Shown in pieces: positions 26,487 through 34,909 of a DNA stretch of 55,906 nucleotides (position 1 is the first letter of the stretch; each line of letters begins with the position of its first letter). The notes below the pieces were generated by a model. It ran no database searches and had not been told where the DNA came from. It saw nothing but the letters and a program-made list of their open reading frames with translations. The stretch covers positions 1-55,906 of the IMG/VR virus record IMGVR_UViG_3300042395_000266; one strand, 5' to 3'. The translations under genes and the position numbers were made by a program. The stretch comes from a virus.

Positions 26487-27324
26487 TCGCGGAAGGGGGC
26501 TTCACGATCCTGGGGTCGAGGTACTTCCGCGTCGTCTTTGGATCGGCGTGGTCGAGCACGTCCTGCGCCGAGACTCCACCGGCTTGCGAGTAACTCGCGC
26601 AGGTCTTACGAATTTTGTGAAACTTGTCCTTGCGGCCGCTTGGCAGCCCCGCTCGCTTGAGGATGATCGCCAGCCGCCGCCAGATGTATTTCGGATTCTT
26701 GTCCCACAGGAACACGGCGTCATCCGGCGTCCGACTCCCCTTGATTGCCTGCATGGCTTCGGCGGTCTGCTCTGTGATCTCTCGCAGTAGGTCGCGCCGC
26801 TTGCCCTTGCGATCTTCTGCCTCGTAGAGAACCGTGAGGCCACGCACGTTGCGCCATCGCAGCGCGAGCACAGACGATATGCGCTCCCCCGTGTCGTAGC
26901 ACACGAGTAGGATCGCACGCCAAAAAAGCGCGGCCGGAGTGCCCGAGATGGTCACCGTTTCCTTGCTGGCTTCTGTCAGGAGCCTTTGAAACTCCTCCGT
27001 AAACCACGCCTCCGGCACCCGCTCTGGCACGTTGACGGGCTGGATGCGGGGCCATGTATCGACCATCTTGCCTCGCGCCGCCCACTCCCATAATGCGCGT
27101 AACTGTGCCCTATCCTTGGCGGCCGTGGCCGGCTCGCGAGTGCGAATCCTGTGCGCCAAGAACCTCGCGACCACGAGTTCGTCAAGGTCAGCGACCGTCG
27201 GCTCGCGCCCAAGGAAGTCGCCAAAACTCTTGATCGTGTATCCGTAGAGTTCAATTGTCCGATCAGAGATGCGGCGCATCGGAGCGTAGAAGTCGTGGAG
27301 CAATTCGGTGAGTTTCATTTTCAT
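26461..27324 (-). CDS. int: Tyrosine recombinase (integrase)
   Basis: Site-specific integrase of the tyrosine recombinase family. From ATG 27324 it has 287 residues: a SAM-like N-terminal domain (about 1-85), then a catalytic domain with Arg in DTGERISSVL, Lys in DRKGKRRD, HKIRK (H-x-x-R), a His in LDHADPKTT and the nucleophile Tyr in RKYLDP. The C-terminal insertion of integron integrases is not evident. GTG 27342 would add six residues. It follows the small gene at 27347-27583 in one leftward unit. Confidence 0.9.
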   Translation of the reverse strand: MKMKLTELLHDFYAPMRRISDRTIELYGYTIKSFGDFLGREPTVADLDELVVARFLAHRIRTREPATAAKDRAQLRALWEWAARGKMVDTWPRIQPVNVPERVPEAWFTEEFQRLLTEASKETVTISGTPAALFWRAILLVCYDTGERISSVLALRWRNVRGLTVLYEAEDRKGKRRDLLREITEQTAEAMQAIKGSRTPDDAVFLWDKNPKYIWRRLAIILKRAGLPSGRKDKFHKIRKTCASYSQAGGVSAQDVLDHADPKTTRKYLDPRIVKPPSAISVLPKVG

Positions 27325-27346
27325 GAAGGAAACATTCCCCACACAA

Positions 27347-27583
27347 TCAGCAGGAGCACCCCCCCCGACTACCTAACTGGGGGGGGGGGGGGTGGGTTCC
27401 GCTAGTCGCAATCTCTACGTTCGTCAACTTGCACGCAGGCCACTCCGCACCGATGGTCAACCTCCACGCTTTTTTGGCTGCCGCGACGGCCGCCGACGGC
27501 GTTGCTGCCGTGACCACCACCTCGTCAGTGTCCTCCACTGGGCCATCCGTCCAATCAACCAGCACCGTCCACCGTCGTGTCAT
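27347..27583 (-). CDS. Small leftward gene upstream of integrase
   Basis: A 78-residue protein: an alpha/beta N-terminus (MTRRWTVLVDWTDGPVEDTDEVVVTAATPSAAVAAAKKAW) and a Pro-rich end encoded by the G14 run. AAAGGAG lies before the ATG. The stop is four bases from the integrase frame, so they are probably co-transcribed. Because its 3' end crosses the homopolymer, its true C-terminus is uncertain. Could be an excisionase-like accessory, but no motif shows it. Confidence 0.6.
   Translation of the reverse strand: MTRRWTVLVDWTDGPVEDTDEVVVTAATPSAAVAAAKKAWRLTIGAEWPACKLTNVEIATSGTHPPPPQLGSRGGCSC
27359..27396. repeat. C8...G14 homopolymer inverted repeat
   Basis: Eight C (27359-27366), a 12-base spacer, then fourteen G (27379-27392), T and three G. 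It can form a hairpin, or a G-rich structure on the plus strand. Length may vary or be misassembled. Confidence 0.8.
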
Positions 27584-27633
27584 CTGGGCACTCCTTTGCG
27601 TGTCCTTGCGGATCATTCCGCCGATGACATATG

Positions 27634-27684
27634 ACTGTTGCCGCCTCCAGTTGAATTGTCAATCTCAACCGATTGAGCGATGAT
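27634..27684. promoter_or_regulatory. Divergent promoters with operator-like palindrome
   Basis: Rightward: TTGTCA (27656-27661), 17 bases, GATGAT (27679-27684). Leftward: TTGACA (27662-27657), 17 bases, AACAGT (27639-27634). The two -35 boxes overlap. A palindrome, TCAATC-6-GATTGA (27659-27676), fills the rightward spacer and covers both -35 boxes, so one bound protein could control both directions. Confidence 0.6.
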
Positions 27685-27685
27685 T

Positions 27686-27718
27686 TCCACGGGTGCCGGA
27701 TGCGCCGGCGCCCGTGGA
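27686..27718 (+). other. Strong hairpin before regulator gene
   Basis: A stem of about 14 bp with one G-T pair and loop ATGCG: TCCACGGGTGCCGG against CCGGCGCCCGTGGA. It overlaps the expected rightward start point and lies 22 bases before the ATG. It could stabilise the mRNA or stop leftward read-through. Confidence 0.6.
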
Positions 27719-27740
27719 CATTTAGGCAAGAGAGGTTGAG

Positions 27741-28277
27741 ATGGCGAGGCAAGACGTTGCTCTCGGCTCGTATGAGGCCGCGGCGCTGATGGGCGTGCAT
27801 TTCACGCGGCCCGGCCGCATGTTCGACGCGGGGGTGCTGACGGGCCGGCTTCTCGACCCCGTCGCCGCCACGAAAAGCGACCGCTCGTTCGCGATCTTCT
27901 CGTCACTTTCCTGTCAGGAAAACTTTGCGGACTACGAGATCGCGCAGGCCGGCAAGGCCGGCAGGACGTACAGACCGCGGGCGTGGCTGGACGACCGGCC
28001 AGCGATGCTCAAGCGGCTGGCGGCCATGACGCCGAAGATCGACTACGGAGACGCCATCGGGACGGCCGAGGCCGCCAAACTACTAGGTGTCCACATTTCG
28101 CTGGTGCCCAGGCTGGTCACGCAGGGCAAAATTAGCGGGCGGGTGCCGTGGAATCCCCGGCACAGCGGGGGCAGTCGCTGCATCATCATCAGCCGGCGGT
28201 CGTGCGAGGCCAACCGCCGGGAGGTCGCCGCCGCAGAGAAGGCCGGCAAAAAACGGGGCAAAGCCCGCTACGCCTGA
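27741..28277 (+). CDS. Putative DNA-binding regulator, two HTH-like repeats
   Basis: A 178-residue protein with two excisionase/MerR-like helix-turn-helix segments: GSYEAAALMGVHFTRPGRMFDAGVLTGRL (about 8-36) and GTAEAAKLLGVHISLVPRLVTQGKISGRV (about 106-134). The two halves look duplicated. Opposed to the integrase unit across an operator-like palindrome, it is the best candidate here for a repressor, Cro or excisionase-type switch protein. The tail is Lys/Arg-rich. Confidence 0.6.
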   Translation: MARQDVALGSYEAAALMGVHFTRPGRMFDAGVLTGRLLDPVAATKSDRSFAIFSSLSCQENFADYEIAQAGKAGRTYRPRAWLDDRPAMLKRLAAMTPKIDYGDAIGTAEAAKLLGVHISLVPRLVTQGKISGRVPWNPRHSGGSRCIIISRRSCEANRREVAAAEKAGKKRGKARYA

Positions 28278-28288
28278 CGGGCCTCGTT
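28263..28288 (+). terminator. Weak intrinsic terminator
   Basis: GCCCG (28263-28267) pairs with CGGGC (28278-28282), followed by CTCGTTTT. It lies at the end of the regulator gene and just before the helicase promoter. Confidence 0.4.
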
Positions 28289-28295
28289 TTGTGTC

Positions 28296-28324
28296 TTGAC
28301 GGGTAGCCTGCCAACCCCTATCCT
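28296..28324 (+). promoter_or_regulatory. Promoter of the replication genes
   Basis: TTGACG (28296-28301), 17 bases, TATCCT (28319-28324). The spacer holds GGTAGCCTGCC, an inverted copy of the GGCTACC element. A good sigma-70-like promoter 26 bases before the helicase ATG. Confidence 0.6.
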
Positions 28325-28331
28325 CCCCTCC

Positions 28332-28347
28332 CGCTCAAGGAGGAGTG
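28332..28347 (+). promoter_or_regulatory. RBS hairpin with AAGGAG hexaloop
   Basis: CGCTC-AAGGAG-GAGTG, a five-bp stem with one G-T pair and the Shine-Dalgarno sequence as hexaloop, directly before ATG 28350. The loop is identical to those at 11001 and 35400. Confidence 0.55.
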
Positions 28348-28349
28348 CG

Positions 28350-29771
28350 ATGAGTTGGTTGTGGCAGCACCAGCAGGACGCGATCAAATACGCAATGGGG
28401 CGCAGGGACGTTCTGCTCCACTGCGGTATGGGGACGGGGAAAACCCGTGTCGCCCTGGAGGTCGCCCGACTGCTCATTGAGGAGTGCAGGCTGGAAGGGA
28501 AGCCGGCCCGCATCCTCGTGGGCTGCCCCAAGGCGGTGATGCCGGCCTGGGCGAAGCAGGCGGGCCTGTGGCTGCCGGGCGTCAGGGTTCTCGTGCTCGA
28601 CAAGGGCACGGCCCGCGACAAGGAGGCCCGCATCGTGGCGGCCCTCTGCGACACGTCGCCGCTCATCATCGTTGGCAACTACGAGAGCCTGCGGCTGATG
28701 CCGACGCTTGACCGAGTGCCGTGGGCCTGTCTTGTGTGGGACGAGGTTCACCGGCTCAAGAGCGCGACGGGCGCCGCCAGCAAGTGGGCCGCGAAACTCT
28801 GCAAAAGGAACCCGACAGCCAAGCGGATCGGCATGTCTGGCACGCTCCTGGCTCATTCTCCCCTAGACGCGCTGGGGACGTGGCGAGCCGTCGAGTCGCC
28901 GGAGTGCCCGACGTTCGGGTCGCTCGTGACCATGTTCAAGGCGAAATACTTCGCCATCCATCCGCATATCCGCGGCGCCGTCCTGGGCCTGCGGCGCGAC
29001 ATGGAACAGGAGTTTGCCGAGAAGGTCGCCGCCACGACGTTTCTCCGTAAAAGCGAAGACGTGCTCGACCTCCCGCCGCTGATGGTCGAGGACGTGCCCG
29101 TCGAACTTACGCCCGCAGAAGCCTCGCTCTACATGGAGGTGGAGCGAGAATTCTGCGCGGTGTGCGAGGCAGGCACCGTCACGCCGGCCAACGCGATGGT
29201 CGCGGTGCTGCGGCTTCAGCAGATTTGCGGCGGCTACGTCAAGTACGACGAGCAACTGGCGGCCAAGAGGATCGATGAGCGGCCGAGCAAGCAGGCGGCG
29301 CTGGAGGATCGGCTGGCCGACCTCTCCCCCGACGAGCAGGCGGTCGTGTTCTGCCGGTTTCGTTCCGACCTCGACTCAGGCATCGACGCAGCGAAGCGCG
29401 TTGGCCGCAGCGTGAGCGAACTGTCGGGTAGAATGAACGACTTTGCCGAGTGGCAGGCCGGTCGGACGAATCTCCTCGTGGCGCAGATTGCCAGCGGCGG
29501 CGTGGGCGTAGACATGTCGATGTGCGCCTACGGTTTTTTCTATTCGCTGGGCTACAGCCTCGCGGAATACCTCCAGGCCGTAGCGAGGCTGCACCGCCCC
29601 GGCCAGACGAAGACCACGCATTTCTACCACCTAATCGCTACGCTACCGAACGCGCGAAAGACCGTGGATGGTCGTGTCTATGAAGCCCTGTCCCAACGAA
29701 AGGAAGTGATCGATGCAGTCATCGCAGGCTACCGAACCCGAGACAACGGGGTTGCAGGCGTACCTTTCTGA
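28350..29771 (+). CDS. SNF2/DEAD-like helicase
   Basis: A 473-residue superfamily 2 ATPase: HCGMGTGKT (Walker A, about 24-32), VWDEVHR (Walker B), GMSGTLL (motif III), GGVGVDMS (motif V) and QAVARLHRPGQ (motif VI). The SNF2-like motif VI and compact size match phage helicases encoded next to primase-polymerase genes. Likely used in replication or recombination. An in-frame ATG upstream is excluded because AAGGAG precedes 28350. Confidence 0.88.
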   Translation: MSWLWQHQQDAIKYAMGRRDVLLHCGMGTGKTRVALEVARLLIEECRLEGKPARILVGCPKAVMPAWAKQAGLWLPGVRVLVLDKGTARDKEARIVAALCDTSPLIIVGNYESLRLMPTLDRVPWACLVWDEVHRLKSATGAASKWAAKLCKRNPTAKRIGMSGTLLAHSPLDALGTWRAVESPECPTFGSLVTMFKAKYFAIHPHIRGAVLGLRRDMEQEFAEKVAATTFLRKSEDVLDLPPLMVEDVPVELTPAEASLYMEVEREFCAVCEAGTVTPANAMVAVLRLQQICGGYVKYDEQLAAKRIDERPSKQAALEDRLADLSPDEQAVVFCRFRSDLDSGIDAAKRVGRSVSELSGRMNDFAEWQAGRTNLLVAQIASGGVGVDMSMCAYGFFYSLGYSLAEYLQAVARLHRPGQTKTTHFYHLIATLPNARKTVDGRVYEALSQRKEVIDAVIAGYRTRDNGVAGVPF

Positions 29772-30174
29772 AATCGCAGAGATCGACCGCAAGACCCGCG
29801 AACTGGAAGACGAGGCCGACCGCCTGGGGAAGCGCCGCCAGCATCTGGAGCGGCTGGCGGTCGAGGAAATGCTGGAACAGCGGCTCGACGGCGTCCGCGT
29901 GGCAGGCCGCTCGTGGCGCGTCGAATACGACCACTCCATGAGCGTGAGTCAGGAGCGGCGAGATGCCGTGCTCGCGGCCGCCAAGGCCGAGGGCGTGGAG
30001 AAAGAGGTCGCGATGGTCAACACCGCGCGGCTCAAGGCCATCCTCAAGGAAAAGGCCAAGGCCGCCGGCAAGCCCGCGCACGCCGAGCACTCCGCGGGGA
30101 CGGCGTTTGAGGGGCTGGTTGGCGAGTTCGTTCAGCCACGCATCCGGCATGTGACCCTGCCGCGCAAGGACTAG
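29713..30174 (+). CDS. Gp157-like coiled-coil protein
   Basis: A 153-residue protein. Residues 12-55 form a coiled coil (EIAEIDRKTRELEDEADRLGKRRQHLERLAVEEML), followed by a strand (VRVAGRSWRVEYDH) and a helical Lys/Ala-rich end. This order resembles siphovirus Gp157 proteins found in replication modules, but the match is by eye. It overlaps the helicase end by 59 bases. A GGCTACCGAACC element lies inside its first codons. Confidence 0.55.
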   Translation: MQSSQATEPETTGLQAYLSEIAEIDRKTRELEDEADRLGKRRQHLERLAVEEMLEQRLDGVRVAGRSWRVEYDHSMSVSQERRDAVLAAAKAEGVEKEVAMVNTARLKAILKEKAKAAGKPAHAEHSAGTAFEGLVGEFVQPRIRHVTLPRKD

Positions 30175-30242
30175 CAGACGTGCCGGGCCGCGCGTTGCGG
30201 TGCCGGCGTTGATGGATCGGAAAGTGCGCTCAAGGAGAAACT

Positions 30243-31019
30243 ATGAGCACAGCAATCAGTACGGACGTGAAGACTCTCGACTACCCGGCGCTTGGCGCGA
30301 ACAGCAAGCAGGCGCTCATCATCCAGGCAAACCTCGACGGCGAGCCGATGCGGGAGCAGGACTTGGTTCGTGTCCCGACGCCGGCCGGCGGGGCGACGAA
30401 GTGGAACGTGGACGTGAACGGCAACGTCGAGAGCACCGACGAGTTGGTCGGCCTCCTTGTCGCCGTCGGCAAGCGTGGGGTGCTGTGGCCGAAGGCCGAC
30501 CCCAGCGACATGCGGCCCGTGATCGTGACGCACGACCTCATCATTGGCTACCGAGTGAGTGATGAGTTGGGCGAAATCGATCCCAAGAGCCTGGAGAAGT
30601 ACCGCCTGGGTGACCGCCGGTACGATTGGGCGTCCATCTCCACGTCGCCTGAGTTCGGCTGGGGCGCGGGCAAGGGGTCGAGCGCCGGCAAGAAGGTCAA
30701 GGAGAGCCGCATCCTGGCGATTCTTCGTCAGGGCGACACATGGCCGATCCTCGTGACCGTCGGGCCGGGGTCGCTCGCAATCTTTGAGCCGTGGCGGAAG
30801 CGTCTTCCCGACTTCCACTACGCCTGCGTGATCGGCTTGAAACTCCAGAAGGCCAAGTCCACCGGAGGCCAGCCGTACTCGCAGATCGTGCCGCGAGTCA
30901 TCGGCACGATCAGCGACGAGCAGGCCGAGGTCGCCCGAAAGACCTACACGGTGCCGCTGAAGGCCATGTTCAACGCGCCGCCGGCCGGCTCCCCGGTCGT
31001 CAGCCACGAGGACGAGTGA
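30243..31019 (+). CDS. Replication-module protein, unrecognised
   Basis: A 258-residue soluble alpha/beta protein between helicase and primase-polymerase. A Gly/Ser/Lys segment (WGAGKGSSAGKKVKESRILAIL, about 140-161) separates two domains. Position suggests ssDNA binding, annealing or loading, but no motif supports a specific call. AAGGAG precedes the ATG. Confidence 0.6.
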   Translation: MSTAISTDVKTLDYPALGANSKQALIIQANLDGEPMREQDLVRVPTPAGGATKWNVDVNGNVESTDELVGLLVAVGKRGVLWPKADPSDMRPVIVTHDLIIGYRVSDELGEIDPKSLEKYRLGDRRYDWASISTSPEFGWGAGKGSSAGKKVKESRILAILRQGDTWPILVTVGPGSLAIFEPWRKRLPDFHYACVIGLKLQKAKSTGGQPYSQIVPRVIGTISDEQAEVARKTYTVPLKAMFNAPPAGSPVVSHEDE

Positions 31020-31167
31020 CCTACCCGGCCGGGCCGGCGGCGGAAACCCGCCTTACGTCATCGGTGGCGGGCCGGTCGCCTAGCCGCGTCGTGGCGTCGT
31101 AACAGCGGAAGTTTGCCGAGGGCACTGGTGTCACCTTTCCCACCATCTCCGGCGAGCGAATGGCCTG

Positions 31168-31205
31168 CCGCGGGGCCGGCATGACGCCGGCCCCGCGGGG
31201 GCTTT
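31168..31205 (+). terminator. Strong hairpin with T tract
   Basis: A perfect 13-bp stem (CCGCGGGGCCGGC, loop ATGAC, GCCGGCCCCGCGG) followed by GGGCTTTTCC. It could end the upstream transcript or, being 20 bases before the next ribosome site, act as a leader attenuator. The rest of the 208-base gap (31020-31227) shows no gene. Confidence 0.65.
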
Positions 31206-31227
31206 TCCAACACACAAGGAGGTTCTC

Positions 31228-33012
31228 ATGGCATACGAATGGAATCCTGACGTTCTCTTTCGCGCCGCCGCCCTGGCGATCAGCAAGGGCATCCACATCG
31301 CGCGGCTGTACGGCATCACACCAGAGGGTCACTGCACCTGCGCGAACCCCGACCACCGCGTCGGTGGGCCAGCCGAACTCCAGTGCGGCAAGCACCCTCG
31401 CGGCAAGGATTGGGCGAACCGCGCCGCCACCACCGAGGACGAAATCCTGGCGTGGCTGGAGGAGGGTATCCCGTTCAACATCGGCGCCGTGCTGGGGCCG
31501 CGCAGCGGCATCATCGACATGGAGTGGGACGACGAGCGGGCAAAGGCTTACGCCGAGACGCTGGGCCTCTGCGACATAGAAACGCCGACCTACGTCTCCG
31601 GCCGCTCCGAGCACCGCCTGTTCCTGTGGGACGACAGGCTCTCCGAGTGCAAGGCGGTCGTGCATCCCGGCGGCCTGGAGGTTCGCCTGGGCACTGGCGA
31701 GAAAGCCAGCCAGAGCGTGCTGCCGCCGTCTTGGCATTGGTCTGGAATCCAGTACCGCTGGAAGCCGGGTTTTTCGATGGAGGAGTTGCCGTTTGCACCC
31801 CTGCCCGACGTGCTCCTGCGTGCCATCGTCAACGATGCCGACCTGTCTGCCGGCGGCAAGAACGCGGGCGGCGTGTCGTCGCGGGCCGTGCTCCACGGCG
31901 ACGTGGGCAAGGGCAACAGGCATCCGTCGCTGCTCTCCTATGTCACCAGCAAGGTGTTCGCGCACCCCCGGTATCTGCGCGACAGCGTGCAGGCCGACAT
32001 GCTGGTTGAGATCGGCTTGGTCAACCAGCACCGCTGCAAGCCGCCGAAGACCAGCGACGAGGTCAGGGCGATGTTCTACAGCGTGGTCGAGTACCGGCGA
32101 AAAATGGAGGCCCGCAGCGAGGACGTGCCGGAGGACGACGAGGAGATCGCCAAGGTCGCTGCGAAGATTGAGGAACGCGAGAACGAGACGCAGCAAGTGC
32201 CGGTCAGCGGCTACTCGCTCCAGGGGCTGAAGTGGGCGCCGGTCGAGGGCTGGCCGCCGGGCGAGTGGCTCCCCGGAGATTGGTCGATTCAGGTCGTCCA
32301 CGGTGACCCGGCCGAGGTTGTGCTGTGCGTGCCGGCATGGAAGAACACGCCGTGCAAGGGCCGGGTGGCGTTCAACTTCAACGACTTTCGGTCTGCCAAA
32401 CTGGTGGCGGCCAAGGTCTTTGAGGCCACCCGGCGCGTGATCCTCGACGGGGACGGCAAACTCTGGCAAGTCGTGTGGCGAGGCCAGGAAGGCAACAGCA
32501 AGCGGCCGCGGCTGGCGGGGCTGATTGAGAAACTGCTGCTCGCCAAGCAGAAGGAAGACGACATTCACGTCGGGGCGTCGAGCCTGCGGTACGCCACGCT
32601 GGCAGCGTACCTCCTAGAAGCCCTCGCGAGGGCCAAGCCGCCGTCCGAGGAGAAGCCGGAACCAGAGAAGTCAGGGAGGCCCAGGTGGGTCACCAGCCGG
32701 GAGTTGTGGCTGGGATGGGCCAAGACCTGGGAGGAGATCGGCCGGGCGCACGACGTGGCGGCCGGGGAGCGGCTGCGGATCAAGCGGATGCTCTGCGACC
32801 GCCTGGGGGTCAAGGACTTCGTGGAGAAGCGGCACACGTTCGGCGGCCACAAGCAGTCCTACGTCGTGTTCGCGCCCGAGTGGGTCGAGGCCATCCAGCA
32901 TCTGGCCGAGGGCGGCCTGGAGGCGCCGAAGCCCGCGGACGCAATTCCGCCTAATACGGGGATGAGCGAAAAAAATTGTGGCAAAAAAATCTGCCAAACG
33001 ACGCGGCTTTAG
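31228..33012 (+). CDS. Primase-polymerase (PrimPol, AEP superfamily)
   Basis: A 594-residue protein whose first 240 residues carry bifunctional primase/polymerase motifs. There is a Cys/His zinc knuckle (C36, C38, H43, C53, H56). The acidic site GIIDMEWDD (about 94-102) would bind catalytic metals. SGRSEHRLF and the PPSWHWSGIQYRW signature (about 171-183) follow. The middle is unassigned. The C-terminal 90 residues look like a winged-helix domain (ELWLGWAKTWEEIGRAH...RIKRMLCDRLG). It would prime, and perhaps extend, phage DNA; no replicative DNA polymerase was found. Confidence 0.85.
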   Translation: MAYEWNPDVLFRAAALAISKGIHIARLYGITPEGHCTCANPDHRVGGPAELQCGKHPRGKDWANRAATTEDEILAWLEEGIPFNIGAVLGPRSGIIDMEWDDERAKAYAETLGLCDIETPTYVSGRSEHRLFLWDDRLSECKAVVHPGGLEVRLGTGEKASQSVLPPSWHWSGIQYRWKPGFSMEELPFAPLPDVLLRAIVNDADLSAGGKNAGGVSSRAVLHGDVGKGNRHPSLLSYVTSKVFAHPRYLRDSVQADMLVEIGLVNQHRCKPPKTSDEVRAMFYSVVEYRRKMEARSEDVPEDDEEIAKVAAKIEERENETQQVPVSGYSLQGLKWAPVEGWPPGEWLPGDWSIQVVHGDPAEVVLCVPAWKNTPCKGRVAFNFNDFRSAKLVAAKVFEATRRVILDGDGKLWQVVWRGQEGNSKRPRLAGLIEKLLLAKQKEDDIHVGASSLRYATLAAYLLEALARAKPPSEEKPEPEKSGRPRWVTSRELWLGWAKTWEEIGRAHDVAAGERLRIKRMLCDRLGVKDFVEKRHTFGGHKQSYVVFAPEWVEAIQHLAEGGLEAPKPADAIPPNTGMSEKNCGKKICQTTRL

Positions 33013-33189
33013 CGGATTTTGACGTAAGTCGTTGCTGGTAAAGGAGATGCGTTGGACGGGAAAAAATGATTTGGACGGAGAATCGGCGTCCAAGCCTCAT
33101 TTTTTCCACAAGTGAAGCGGTTTTTGTGGACGGAAAAAGTTTTTGACGACTCAAAAACATCAAAAAAGCCCTATTTTGGAGATCAGCAA
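33013..33189. other. AT-rich palindromic region, origin candidate
   Basis: The most AT-rich stretch of the window. An outer palindrome GGAAAAAATGA/TCATTTTTTCC (33059-33069 and 33097-33107) encloses a second, TTGGACG/CGTCCAA (33071-33077 and 33087-33093). Another, TCCACAA/TTGTGGA, follows. TGGACGG occurs four times. It lies between primase-polymerase and helicase, a common place for a phage origin. Confidence 0.55.
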
Positions 33190-34875
33190 ATGGACGGCGT
33201 GAAGGTGCTTCGGGCGATTGGCGGCGCGGGGACGGGAAAAACGCGGCTGATGATATCGACCGCCGAGAAGGCGTTGGCCCGACCCGAGGTGGGCGGCAAC
33301 CCGTTCGCCATCGGGTTCTCCAGTTTCACCCGCGCGGCCAGGGCCGAGGCCGCCGGCCGAGCCGCCCAGGCGTGGGGCATGGCCCAAGCCGAACTGGAGC
33401 GCGACGGGTGGTTCAGGACGTGCCACAGCGTGGCCTACCGGCAGTTGGGCGTCAGCAAGGGGGAAGTGCTTGGCGGCAGCAAGGCCGACGACAAATGGGT
33501 GTCTGAAGCCTTGGGGAGCGACGTGGCGTATTCGGTGGAGGAGGACGGCGGATACGCGGTCTACACGGGCGACCCGGTGGCGGCGGCGGCGCTGAACTAC
33601 TGGTCGCTGGCCCGGTCGATGGTCGTGCCCCTGCGGGAGATCGCGGAATCTGCCTACGAGTGGGAGGACGACGCTCCGTCCGCGGAGGAGGTGATCCGCC
33701 GCATTGAGATGTACGAGACGGCCAAGCGGCTCGACGGCCGCGTGGACTTCACCGACCTCCTCTGCCGGTTCGTTGGCGTGAGCAACGACCCGGCCGGCGG
33801 CCCCGACTTCGTCGCCCCCGAAGGGAAGGTGCCGGATGGGGTCGTGGGCTGGATTTTTGACGAGGCCCAGGACGCATCAAAACTCCTCGACATGGCCTGC
33901 CGGCGGCTCGTGTCTGGCGACTCGTGCAAGTGGGCGTGGATCGTAGGCGACCCGTTTCAAGTGCTCTACTCGTGGGCGGGGGCGTCGAGCGAGTTCTTCA
34001 TGGGCTGGCCGGTCGTCAGGCAGGAAATCATGCCCAAGTCTTACCGCTGCGCGGCCCCCATCCTCCAGTTGGGCGAGGATTGCCTTCAGCGACTCCACAA
34101 AGGCTACTGGAACAGAGGAATCGCGGCGGCCGACCATGACGGCGAGGTGGTCGAGAGCGGCAACTACGAAGACGATTTGAGCGACCTCACGCCCGACCGG
34201 GAGACGCTCGTGATTGCCAGGACGAACCGCAACGTCGGCAGGATCGCCAGCATCTTGGAGGACTGCGGCGTTCCGTACCGCCGGATCAAGGCCAAGGACG
34301 GCGCCCACAACGCCGACATCGGCATGGCGGGGCTGTGGAAGTTAGAGCACGGGCAGCACGCCACCCGCGAGGAGTGGACGCAGGCCATCGACCTCCTGCC
34401 GAGTCAGACGATCCGCCGCGAGGCCGGCGTCGAGCACAAGGAGACGCTGCTGGCCCGCGGGTCGAAGGCCCAGTGGAGTCGAGGGCTGGCCGAGCGGCAC
34501 GACATTCTGTTCCCCGAGGACTTGGCCGGCGTCGGCGCGACCGAGCACCTCCGCGGCATGATCGCGGACGGCCGCTGGTGCGAACTGGTGGACGGCGGCA
34601 TCAAGTGGCACCGGGCGGCCAAGAAGTTCGGCCTGGAGGTCGTCGCCAGCCCGAAGATTCGCATCGGCACGATCCACGCGGCCAAGGGCATGGAGGCAGA
34701 CAACGTGATCGTGCTTTCCAGCGTCGGCCGCCGCATCCGCGACGGGGAGGAGCGGAGCGATGAGCGGCACGACGAGGAGCGGCGGATCGAATACGTCGCC
34801 GTTACCAGGGCCAGGAAGCGGCTGGTGGTCGCGCACGACCCCCGCGAGAAGTACCGAATGGAATTGCCCCTCTGA
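33190..34875 (+). CDS. UvrD/Rep-like superfamily 1 helicase
   Basis: A 561-residue helicase: GGAGTGKTRLM (Walker A, about 11-21), FDEAQDASKLL (motif II), WIVGDPFQVLYSWAGAS (motif III), IGTIHAAKGMEADNVIVLS (motif V) and VAVTRARKRLVV (motif VI). It unwinds DNA 3'-5' in this family. ATG 33190 is preferred because GGAGAT lies eight bases upstream and Walker A then has normal spacing; GTG 33112 would start inside the palindromic region. Confidence 0.9.
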   Translation: MDGVKVLRAIGGAGTGKTRLMISTAEKALARPEVGGNPFAIGFSSFTRAARAEAAGRAAQAWGMAQAELERDGWFRTCHSVAYRQLGVSKGEVLGGSKADDKWVSEALGSDVAYSVEEDGGYAVYTGDPVAAAALNYWSLARSMVVPLREIAESAYEWEDDAPSAEEVIRRIEMYETAKRLDGRVDFTDLLCRFVGVSNDPAGGPDFVAPEGKVPDGVVGWIFDEAQDASKLLDMACRRLVSGDSCKWAWIVGDPFQVLYSWAGASSEFFMGWPVVRQEIMPKSYRCAAPILQLGEDCLQRLHKGYWNRGIAAADHDGEVVESGNYEDDLSDLTPDRETLVIARTNRNVGRIASILEDCGVPYRRIKAKDGAHNADIGMAGLWKLEHGQHATREEWTQAIDLLPSQTIRREAGVEHKETLLARGSKAQWSRGLAERHDILFPEDLAGVGATEHLRGMIADGRWCELVDGGIKWHRAAKKFGLEVVASPKIRIGTIHAAKGMEADNVIVLSSVGRRIRDGEERSDERHDEERRIEYVAVTRARKRLVVAHDPREKYRMELPL

Positions 34876-34909
34876 CGCAGGCTACCTAACCCCACAAAGG
34901 AGAGCGCCA

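Noticed and set aside
26461-27324. Integron integrase
   Set aside because: The recombinase has a phage-type layout, no visible IntI insertion, and is 11 kb from the array.
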